NCBI GenBank assembly: GCA_016202485.1
Contig: JACQOP010000074.1
Location: 1 to 34,696, forward strand
Length of the DNA: 34,696 bases
Origin: Chloroflexota bacterium
GTDB taxonomy: Bacteria > Chloroflexota > Dehalococcoidia > Lucifugimonadales > JACPCL1
Direction: 5' to 3'
The translations under genes and the position numbers were made by a program. The notes beneath the pieces are model-generated. The model made no database searches. It was given only the letters and a program-made list of their open reading frames with translations, and was not told where the DNA came from. Of this stretch, positions 27,454 through 34,696 are shown piece by piece. How positions within the stretch are numbered: the stretch's first letter is position 1; each line of letters begins with the position of its first letter.

Positions 27454-28578
27454 CTACCTCAGTCCCGGCTCCTGCAAGATGTGCTCCGTATGTTCTCCCG
27501 GCCTGGGGGCTGGCGGCGGCACGTCACCTGGAGCGCCATGCATCCACAGAGGGACGCCCATCTGGAGCACCGGCCCCAGGACGGGGTCTTCTATGGGGAC
27601 AATGGTCTGGTTTACTGCAAGCTGGGGGTGCTGGAGGTACTGCTCCCTGCTCTGGACCGGGGCGCAGGGGATGTCGTTATCCACCATGAGCTTTACCCAA
27701 TGGGCGACGGTGTTAGCGGCAAAGACCGGCTCCAGGATATCGGCTAGGGCATCATGGTGTATGCGGGGTATGCCCCAAGGGGCGTCGCGGTAACGCTCGT
27801 CCTCCGCAAGCTCCGGATGGTCCAGAAGAATGCACAGCTTGTTGAAGAAGGTATTGTTGCCGCAGGCCAGGAAGAACCAGCCGTCTTGCGCCTTGAAGAG
27901 GCGGTAGACGGGGATGCCGGCGCGGATGCCCTGGCGTGTGCTGCCTCCGGCGGCAGGGGCCCAGGAACCGGACACGAACTGAGCGGACTGCATGGCCATG
28001 GCCCCGTGGAAGAGGGAGACCTCCACTTTTTGGCCTGTGCCACCTATCTCTCGCATGTACAGGGCGGAGGTTGCGGCCAGGCAAAGGGTGAAGGCGGCGC
28101 CATAGGCGGCCAGAGGGGCATACACAAAGTCAGGGTTGCCCGGAGCGCCCTGGTTGGCCATCATGCCGGAGGAGGCGGCGATGGTGTAGTGGTCGCCTGG
28201 GGTATCGGCATCAGAGGTGGCGCTGGGATAGGGCGGGACGGCGCAGTAGATGAGGCGCGGGTTCAGGAGGCGCAGGGACTCATAGTCCAGGCCCAGGGCT
28301 TTGGCTTCGGCGGGCAGCCAGCTCTGCACCAAGAGGTCGGCGCGGGCTACCAGCCTCCGCGCGGTCTCCCTACCGCCGGCCTGGGCCAGGTCCAGGGCCA
28401 CGGATTCCTTACCACGTTCCCACAGGGGAAAGCGAGGGTCGGTGCGCTCCAGCGATCCTCCAGGCGGCTCTATTTTGATGACCCGGGCCCCCATGGTGGC
28501 CATGAGCATGCAGGCATAGGGCCCGGCGATGTCACCGGACATATCCAGGATGGTCACCCCTTCCAATACGCTTGTCAT
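27454..28578 (-). CDS. Class III (CaiB/BaiF)-like CoA-transferase, expected catalytic Asp replaced by Ala
   Basis: Likely start ATG 28578 (MTSVLEGVTILDMSGDIAGPYACMLMATMGARVIKIEPPGG). Family architecture retained but APLAAYGAAF replaces VSDYAAAL. Its stop is 3 nt from the next start. Confidence 0.88.
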   Translation of the reverse strand: MTSVLEGVTILDMSGDIAGPYACMLMATMGARVIKIEPPGGSLERTDPRFPLWERGKESVALDLAQAGGRETARRLVARADLLVQSWLPAEAKALGLDYESLRLLNPRLIYCAVPPYPSATSDADTPGDHYTIAASSGMMANQGAPGNPDFVYAPLAAYGAAFTLCLAATSALYMREIGGTGQKVEVSLFHGAMAMQSAQFVSGSWAPAAGGSTRQGIRAGIPVYRLFKAQDGWFFLACGNNTFFNKLCILLDHPELAEDERYRDAPWGIPRIHHDALADILEPVFAANTVAHWVKLMVDNDIPCAPVQSREQYLQHPQLAVNQTIVPIEDPVLGPVLQMGVPLWMHGAPGDVPPPAPRPGEHTEHILQEPGLR

Positions 28579-28816
28579 ACCAATTCTCCGAGACCTGGAG
28601 GGAGCCACGGGTGGCGTAACGGGCCTGGAGCTTAAGAGGGGCTGCCAGGAAGTTCCTCCGTCACACCTGTACTTGTCTGGGTGCTGGTGAGAAGTATCCT
28701 ACAGGCGCAGTTGGAAAGGAAGGGGAACATACAACAGAAGCAAAATGGGCTGGCTGTGCTATACTTTTGCAATCCTATCTGGAGGTTGGGGGACCGGCGG
28801 AGGGCCGGAGGAGTAC

Positions 28817-29590
28817 ATGCTGACCAGAGTTGTTGGGGCCCACAATATAGAGTCAAACCAGACACGGCACACCTGTTTTCTCATAGACGGCGTCCTGGCC
28901 ATAGACGCCGGCAGCCTTGTTGGCGCCTTGACGCCCCAAGAGCACCGGCAAGTGGCTGCGGTGCTGGTTACGCACGCCCACCTGGACCACTGCAGGGATA
29001 TACCTACCCTGGGGCTCTCCACTCTGGGGGCGCCCCATACAATTCACATCTATGCCCTGGCCCAGACACTGGAAAGCATCCAAGCCCACCTTATGGACGG
29101 CTCTATCTACCCGGACATGACCAAGGGGCTCAACAGTGACCCGCCTCGTTTCCTGTTCCATGCTGTGCAGCTTGGGCAGCCTTTTGAGGTGATGGGCTAT
29201 AAGGTTGAGGCGGCGCCGGCCACGCATCCAGTGCCAGCGGCAGGCTACATTGTCCAGTCAGAAGACGGCACGGCCATCGGTTGCACAGGCGATACCATGG
29301 GCGACCTACTGCCTTTCCTACAGAGGAGCACTCCGCTACAGGCGCTATTTGTAGACGTGACGTTCCCCAATCATATGGAGCCGAGGGCAGCGGCTTCGGG
29401 GCATCTGACGCCGGCCCGTTTAGGGAGCCAGCTAGGCAAGGCCCTGGAGATGGGGCTGCGGCTGCCCCGCATTATTCCGGTGCACCTGGACGTGCACCAC
29501 TGGGGGGAAGTTGCAAAAGAGTTGGCTTGTGAAGGACGGCGACTGGGGGTAAACTTGGTGCCAGCACACCAAGACATGACCGTGGTGTAA
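28817..29590 (+). CDS. MBL-fold metallo-hydrolase (class II cAMP phosphodiesterase-like arrangement)
   Basis: ATG 28817 after GGAGGAG. VLVTHAHLDHCRDIP, ATHPVPAAGYIV, IGCTGDTMGD, FVDVTFPNHMEP...GHLTP, IPVHLDVHH. Confidence 0.8.
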   Translation: MLTRVVGAHNIESNQTRHTCFLIDGVLAIDAGSLVGALTPQEHRQVAAVLVTHAHLDHCRDIPTLGLSTLGAPHTIHIYALAQTLESIQAHLMDGSIYPDMTKGLNSDPPRFLFHAVQLGQPFEVMGYKVEAAPATHPVPAAGYIVQSEDGTAIGCTGDTMGDLLPFLQRSTPLQALFVDVTFPNHMEPRAAASGHLTPARLGSQLGKALEMGLRLPRIIPVHLDVHHWGEVAKELACEGRRLGVNLVPAHQDMTVV

Positions 29591-29608
29591 TGTGGGGCAA
29601 AGGAGTCT

Positions 29609-32600
29609 ATGAACTGCACCCAGTGCCAGGCAACCAACCCCGTGGGCGCGCGGTTCTGCATGAACTGTGGTGCGCCCCTAGCCCGGACGTGTCCTTCTTG
29701 CAGCGCCGAAGCGCCACCCCAGGCGCGGTTCTGCCCCAACTGCGGCCACCAGCTCCAGGGGGCTGTTGCTGCATCCCCTCAACCGCCAGTGGCCATCGCT
29801 CCACCCAAGGCCCCAGCGCCATCCCCGGGCCTGCACCAGTACATCCCGCCGGAGCTGCTGGACAAGCTGGAGTATGCGCGCACCCACGGCGGGATGCTGG
29901 GCGAGCGGCGCATCGTGACGATGCTATTCAGCGACGTGCGAGGCTCCACCGCCGCAGCCTCAACGCTAGACCCTGAGGAATGGGCGGAAATCATGAAGGG
30001 GGCTTTTGAGTATCTCATTGCTCCTGTGTACCGCTACGAGGGGACACTGGCCCGCCTCATGGGTGACGCCATTCTTGCCTTTTTCGGCGCGCCCATCGCC
30101 CATGAAGATGACCCCCAGCGGGCAGTGCTGGCAGGCCTAGAGATTTTAGAAGGGATCCGGCCTTTCAAGGAACGGGTAAAGCAGCAGTGGGGCCTTGACT
30201 TTGACGTGCGCATCGGCATCAACACCGGGCTGGTGGTGGTTGGCGAGGTTGGCTCTGACCTGCGCCTGGAGTACACGGCCATGGGCGATGCCATCAACCT
30301 GGCCTCTCGCATGGAGCAAACCGCCCAGCCGGGCACCCTTCAGGTCTCGGACAATACCCACCGCTTCATTGCCCCTCTCTTTGACGCCGAGGACCTGGGA
30401 GGCATTGAGGTCAAAGGGAAGACCGAACCGGTGAGGGCCTACCGTATCCTGGGAGCGAAGGCCATGCCGGGCCAGCTCCGGGGCATACAGGGGCTGCAAT
30501 CGGTGCTGGTGGGCCGCGACAGGGACCTGGCAACGCTGAAGGAGCGTGTAGAGGAGCTGCGCCGTGGCAGCGGCCAGATAGTTGCCGTTATGGGTGAAGC
30601 CGGGCTGGGGAAGTCACGGCTGGTGGCGGAACTGCGCCGCTGGCTCTCGGATGAAGGCGTTATTGCTTCGCCGGATGTCCCGGCAGCGGCTGGGCTACCC
30701 ACCATAAACTGGCTGGAGGGCCGCTCCCTTTCCTATGAGACGGCAAGCCCCTATGCGCCTTTCCTGGACATTCTGAACCAGACCTTCGCGCTGCCAGAGG
30801 AGGCCTCGGACGAGGAGAAATACCAGCGTATCCTCCACACCCTTTCTGTGGTGAATCCCGGGGGAGAGCACAACAGCGCTCCCTACCTGGCGACCCTCCT
30901 TGGCGTGAAGCTGTCGGGTGAGGCACTGGAACGGGTGCGGTACCTGGAACCGCCGCGGCTGCGGGAGAAAGTGTTCAATGCTTTCAATGACCTGGTCAAG
31001 GGCCTGGCCACCTTCCGGCCCCTGACCCTGGTCTTTGAAGACCTGCACTGGGCAGACGCCACCTCCCTGGACCTGCTGGAACAGTTGCTGCCGCTGACGG
31101 ACCAGGTGCCCCTCATGCTCCTGCCTGTCTTCCGTCCGCAGCGACAGGAGCCCTCCTGGCGGATTCACGAAGGGGCTTCCAGGGACTATTTCCACCGGTA
31201 CACGGCCATCCAGTTGGAGCCCCTGGGGGAGGAGGATGCGCGGGCCCTTGTGGCGAACCTCCTGTACATTGAGGGGCTTCCGGAGCGTTTACGCGCCCTT
31301 ATCCTGCAGAAGGCCGAAGGCAACCCCTTCTTCGTGGAAGAGGTCATCCGCTCCCTTCTGGACGCCGGCGCTGTGGTGCGGGATGGCGCCCACTGGCGCG
31401 CGACCCGGGAAATAGAAAGCATCGCTGTGCCGGATACCATCGCGGGTGTGCTGACGACCCGCCTGGACCGTCTGGAGGAGGAGGAGCGCCGGGTCATCCA
31501 GACCGCCGCCGTCATTGGCCGGGAGTTCCAGTATGACATTTTGAGGGACACCCACAACCAGCCTCAGGACAACCTGGAGCTGGCCATGGCAGACTTGCTG
31601 CGGCGGGGCCTGCTGCGGGAGAAGAGCCGGATCCCCCAGCGGGTCTATTCGTTCAAGCATTCGCTTATCCAGGAAACAGCCTATGGGTCTTTGCTGCTGA
31701 GCAGGCGGAGGGAGCTGCACCGCCTGGTGGCGGAGAGCATCCAGCGTTTGGACCCCAGACGGGCCGGGGACATTGGGCGCCATTACCTGGAGGCGCGGGA
31801 GTTTGTCAAGGCCCTGCCCTACCTGGTGGAAGAGGGCGAACGGGCGGCTCAGGCCTCCTCCAACACCGAAGCCATCTTCTACTTTCGTAAGGCAGTAGAA
31901 ATCCTGGAAACGCAGAAGGACGCGAGTCTGGCGCGCCGGGCGTACGACGGGCTGGGAGGCGCGCAGGCCCTCTCCCTGGACGTGGATGGGGCGGCAGAGA
32001 CGTTCCACAAGATGATCCACGAGGCGGATGCCTATGGCAACCTGCCCATGAAGGTGTCGGCCTTCAACAAGCTGGGACGCATCACGGCCCTCATGCAGGG
32101 CCAGTTTCCTGAGGCTGAAAAGCACCTGATGGAGGCTGAGCGCCTGGCTATCATAAGCGAGGACCTCCCAGGCCTTACCGAGCTGCACATGAGCTACTGC
32201 GCCGTGCGCACCATCTCCGGTGAGATTGACGACGCCCTGGACCACCAGCGGCGGGCCATTGAGATTGGGAACAAGTCCAACATTGAGGATTTACGGCTCT
32301 TTGGGGCAAGCCATTGCGCCAACAGCCTCACCTACCTGACGCGCTTTGACGAGGCCCTCCCCCAAGCCAGACATGCCCTTGCAGAGGCAGAAAAGGCCGG
32401 GAACAGCCGTTTTGTGACTGAGCCCCTCATCTTTGCAATCCCCTACTGTCTTTTCACCATGGGGGACATTAAGGGGGCGGAAGAGGCCGCGCAGCGGGGT
32501 ACGGAACTGGCGACCCACATAGGGGCCATAGACAACGAAGCCTTGGGGGCCTACACCTGGGGGTTGCTCTTGCGATACCAGGGACGCTACGAAGAGGCGA

Positions 32601-33325
32601 TGACGCTGTTCCGGCGGGCGCTGGAGGCTGCCCGGGGAGCCGGCTACCTCTTTGCAGAGGCAGGAGCCATTTGCGCCCTGGGCTCTGTGTATGCCCAGAT
32701 CAGCCAGAAATACCTGGAGCAGGCACAGGAGCACCTTGCCCAAGGCGCTGACCTTATGGAGCACCCCTTTGGCCGTGTGATGGCGGCCCAGAGCTGGACC
32801 GACATGGGGTTTTGCCTTCTCATCCAGGGGAAGTTGGATGAAGCTGATAAGCTTTTCCAGAAGGCGTTAGCAGAACGCACCACCATGCGGTACCTCCTTC
32901 GTCCCGCAGGCCTGGTTGGGCTGGCCAAGGTGTCCCTTGCCCGTGGGGACCTGGCGGAGGCTGCACGGCTGGAGGAGGAGGGGCGCACCTTTGCCAGGGA
33001 ACGAGGGATGAGGCACTTCTTCCCGCTTACCGGGTTGATGCAGGCCACGGTGGCAGACGCCAGGGGTGACGCTGGTAGAGCTTTGGACTGCCTTGCCCAA
33101 GCTGAGGCGGAGGCCCTTGCCTTGCAATTACGCCCCATGGTGCTGGAGGCTCGTGCGGCCCTAGCGAATAGGCTGGCCATTGCGGGACGCCGTGACCAGG
33201 CAGATGCTAAACGGGCTGAGGCCAGGCAGACGATTGACGAAATGGCCCATCTCTTTCAGACTGCCGAGTTGCGGCAGGCCTTTGTGGAGCATGAACTGTC
33301 CAAGCTGGGAGTTCAAGCCTCCTGA
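29609..33325 (+). CDS. Double zinc-ribbon / class III adenylate cyclase / AAA ATPase / TPR multidomain signalling protein
   Basis: Zinc ribbons CTQCQATNPVGARFCMNCG and CPSCSAEAPPQARFCPNCG; cyclase TMLFSDVRGSTAAAS, RLMGDAILAFFG, EYTAMGDAINLASRME, IEVKGKTEPVRAY; Walker A MGEAGLGKSRL; Walker B-like LTLVFEDLHWAD; C-terminal TPRs. Confidence 0.93.
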   Translation: MNCTQCQATNPVGARFCMNCGAPLARTCPSCSAEAPPQARFCPNCGHQLQGAVAASPQPPVAIAPPKAPAPSPGLHQYIPPELLDKLEYARTHGGMLGERRIVTMLFSDVRGSTAAASTLDPEEWAEIMKGAFEYLIAPVYRYEGTLARLMGDAILAFFGAPIAHEDDPQRAVLAGLEILEGIRPFKERVKQQWGLDFDVRIGINTGLVVVGEVGSDLRLEYTAMGDAINLASRMEQTAQPGTLQVSDNTHRFIAPLFDAEDLGGIEVKGKTEPVRAYRILGAKAMPGQLRGIQGLQSVLVGRDRDLATLKERVEELRRGSGQIVAVMGEAGLGKSRLVAELRRWLSDEGVIASPDVPAAAGLPTINWLEGRSLSYETASPYAPFLDILNQTFALPEEASDEEKYQRILHTLSVVNPGGEHNSAPYLATLLGVKLSGEALERVRYLEPPRLREKVFNAFNDLVKGLATFRPLTLVFEDLHWADATSLDLLEQLLPLTDQVPLMLLPVFRPQRQEPSWRIHEGASRDYFHRYTAIQLEPLGEEDARALVANLLYIEGLPERLRALILQKAEGNPFFVEEVIRSLLDAGAVVRDGAHWRATREIESIAVPDTIAGVLTTRLDRLEEEERRVIQTAAVIGREFQYDILRDTHNQPQDNLELAMADLLRRGLLREKSRIPQRVYSFKHSLIQETAYGSLLLSRRRELHRLVAESIQRLDPRRAGDIGRHYLEAREFVKALPYLVEEGERAAQASSNTEAIFYFRKAVEILETQKDASLARRAYDGLGGAQALSLDVDGAAETFHKMIHEADAYGNLPMKVSAFNKLGRITALMQGQFPEAEKHLMEAERLAIISEDLPGLTELHMSYCAVRTISGEIDDALDHQRRAIEIGNKSNIEDLRLFGASHCANSLTYLTRFDEALPQARHALAEAEKAGNSRFVTEPLIFAIPYCLFTMGDIKGAEEAAQRGTELATHIGAIDNEALGAYTWGLLLRYQGRYEEAMTLFRRALEAARGAGYLFAEAGAICALGSVYAQISQKYLEQAQEHLAQGADLMEHPFGRVMAAQSWTDMGFCLLIQGKLDEADKLFQKALAERTTMRYLLRPAGLVGLAKVSLARGDLAEAARLEEEGRTFARERGMRHFFPLTGLMQATVADARGDAGRALDCLAQAEAEALALQLRPMVLEARAALANRLAIAGRRDQADAKRAEARQTIDEMAHLFQTAELRQAFVEHELSKLGVQAS

Positions 33326-33383
33326 CCGCACCCATCTGCTCATAAGGGTTACGTAGCTTACAGAGCACCCATACGAGGCAGCT

Positions 33384-34394
33384 ATGAGTAAGCGGATTAT
33401 TGTTTGCTTGGACGGTACTTGGAACAGCCACGACCAGAAGTGGCCCACCAACGTGGTAAAACTGGCCCGTTCCGTGGTGCCTGTTGCCCCCGATGGGGTC
33501 AGCCAGGTTGTGTACTACGATAATGGAGTTGGTACGGGGAACCTGTTGGACCGCCTGACGGGAGGGGCCTTTGGTGGAGGCCTGGAGCAAAACATCGGCG
33601 ATGGCTACCATTTCCTCATGCACAACTATGCTGAGGGCGACGCCATTTTCATCTTCGGCTACAGCCGGGGCGCATATACTGCCCGAAGCCTTTCGGGCCT
33701 TATCCGGAAGTGCGGTATCCTACAAAAGGTCCATTCCGAGAAGTACCCGGAAGCCTTAGCCCTGTACCGGCGGAGCGACGTGCACCCCAATGCTGAGGAG
33801 GCCCAACGGTTCCGAGAGGCCTATTCACGAGTGGTTGAAATCTGGTGTCTAGGAGTATGGGACACCGTGGGAGCATTGGGCGTCCCGGTAGGGGTCTTCC
33901 GCACCCTTAACAAGAAGAAATATGAGTTCCACGATGTGGAGCTGAGCCGGTATGTCCGGCACGGGTACCATGCCCTGGCGATTGATGAGAGGCGTAAACC
34001 CTTCACGCCAACCTTGTGGGCGGATATGCCCAAGGAGGGGCAGGTTGTGGAACAAGTCTGGTTTGCCGGCGGGCACAGCAACGTTGGAGGTGGTAACGCC
34101 GACACCAGCCTTTCCGACCTATCGCTGCAGTGGATGCTGGCGAAAGCCGCCGAATGCGGTCTGGGCCTAGACCAGGAGTACCTTTCCCAGATCACCAGGC
34201 CCAATGCCCTGGGCCCCATGCATACCGAGGTCCCCTCCTTCTACCGCTTGCTGGGGACCTATGTGCGTCCCATAGGCCGCGCCGATCACCAAGAGGCCCT
34301 GCACCCCAGCGTGATGGAGCGGCTGGACAGCCCGGCTTTGAACTACCAGCCCCGGAACGTGCTGGACTTTTTGCACAAAGACGGGCAGGGATAG
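33384..34394 (+). CDS. DUF2235 (T6SS Tle1-like alpha/beta hydrolase fold) protein
   Basis: KRIIVCLDGTWNS, YYDNGVGTG, FIFGYSRGAYTARSLSGLI (GxSxG), VWFAGGHSNVGGG. Confidence 0.88.
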   Translation: MSKRIIVCLDGTWNSHDQKWPTNVVKLARSVVPVAPDGVSQVVYYDNGVGTGNLLDRLTGGAFGGGLEQNIGDGYHFLMHNYAEGDAIFIFGYSRGAYTARSLSGLIRKCGILQKVHSEKYPEALALYRRSDVHPNAEEAQRFREAYSRVVEIWCLGVWDTVGALGVPVGVFRTLNKKKYEFHDVELSRYVRHGYHALAIDERRKPFTPTLWADMPKEGQVVEQVWFAGGHSNVGGGNADTSLSDLSLQWMLAKAAECGLGLDQEYLSQITRPNALGPMHTEVPSFYRLLGTYVRPIGRADHQEALHPSVMERLDSPALNYQPRNVLDFLHKDGQG

Positions 34395-34557
34395 GAGCCA
34401 ATTACAGGGCGACTTCCCCCCATGTCCAGATAACGCATCTTTTCCTGGTGCCCTGACAGGAGAACAACTGATGTTCTTGGTCTAGCCTTTTGCGGCTGTA
34501 GCGAGAGCCGGGCCGATGCCCCGGCCCTGTGCGGGCACGCGGAGGGGGTGAGGGATT

Positions 34558-34573
34558 CCCCGATGCATCGGGG
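34558..34573. repeat. 16-bp perfect palindrome within the right-end repeat block
   Basis: CCCCGATGCATCGGGG. Confidence 0.7.
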
Positions 34574-34600
34574 CGGAGCGCATGGAATCGCAAAGGCAGT

Positions 34601-34624
34601 TTGACCACTTCGCTCTAGAATGAC
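34601..34624 (+). repeat. Dispersed repeat copy B (TTGACCACTTCGCTCTAGAATGAC)
   Basis: 22 of 24 bases match copy A at 18600-18623. Confidence 0.7.
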
Positions 34625-34696
34625 CATTGCCTTTTCTGGTGAGCCGCTCCAAGAGCCGTCAACCCGCCTTACACGCACTTGATCACGTGTCAAGAC

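Noticed and set aside
26080-27747. 555-aa + strand ORF
   Set aside because: Antisense shadow of the CoA-transferase genes; biased composition, no recognisable domain, and the opposite strand has clear family motifs.
31289-32245. 318-aa - strand ORF
   Set aside because: Antisense to the AAA/TPR portion of the cyclase protein.
1-34696. CRISPR array, tRNA, rRNA or transposase
   Set aside because: No regularly spaced direct repeats, no recognisable tRNA/rRNA sequence and no transposase or integrase motif in any listed ORF.

Overview
This is a dense, GC-rich bacterial chromosomal window. The gene families (luciferase-like F420-type oxidoreductases, class III CoA-transferases, phosphotriesterase-like hydrolases, a lone xanthine-dehydrogenase-type Mo subunit, zinc-ribbon/cyclase/AAA/TPR proteins) suggest a Chloroflexota lineage such as SAR202/Dehalococcoidia, but that is inference only. 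I support about 24 protein-coding genes. The + strand carries: (i) an operon of an AceE-type pyruvate dehydrogenase E1 followed by PrpD-, PrpB- and PrpC-like methylcitrate-cycle genes; (ii) an F420-type LLM oxidoreductase; (iii) an OmpR/histidine-kinase pair lying between a LamG-like and an FN3/PxKF-like surface protein, with a phosphotriesterase-family gene also in that interval; (iv) a xanthine-dehydrogenase-family Mo subunit without partner subunits; (v) two aldo/keto reductases, a MetE-C-like methyltransferase and a split sulfopyruvate-decarboxylase-like TPP enzyme. The - strand (about 21.1-28.6 kb) carries an LLM oxidoreductase, an alpha/beta hydrolase, a SAM methyltransferase, a TPR-LuxR regulator and two tandem class III CoA-transferases. 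The right end carries an MBL hydrolase, a large zinc-ribbon/adenylate cyclase/AAA/TPR protein and a DUF2235 protein on the + strand. The most notable observations are: a TPR-LuxR gene split by a -1 frameshift exactly at a T TTT TTA heptamer; a CoA-transferase pair in which only one member keeps the expected catalytic Asp; a 16-bp near-palindromic motif shared by the promoters of the two surface-protein genes; an unusual SEG in place of GDG in the TPP motif of the decarboxylase; and several dispersed intergenic repeats and palindromes. No rRNA, tRNA, CRISPR or transposase was recognised.
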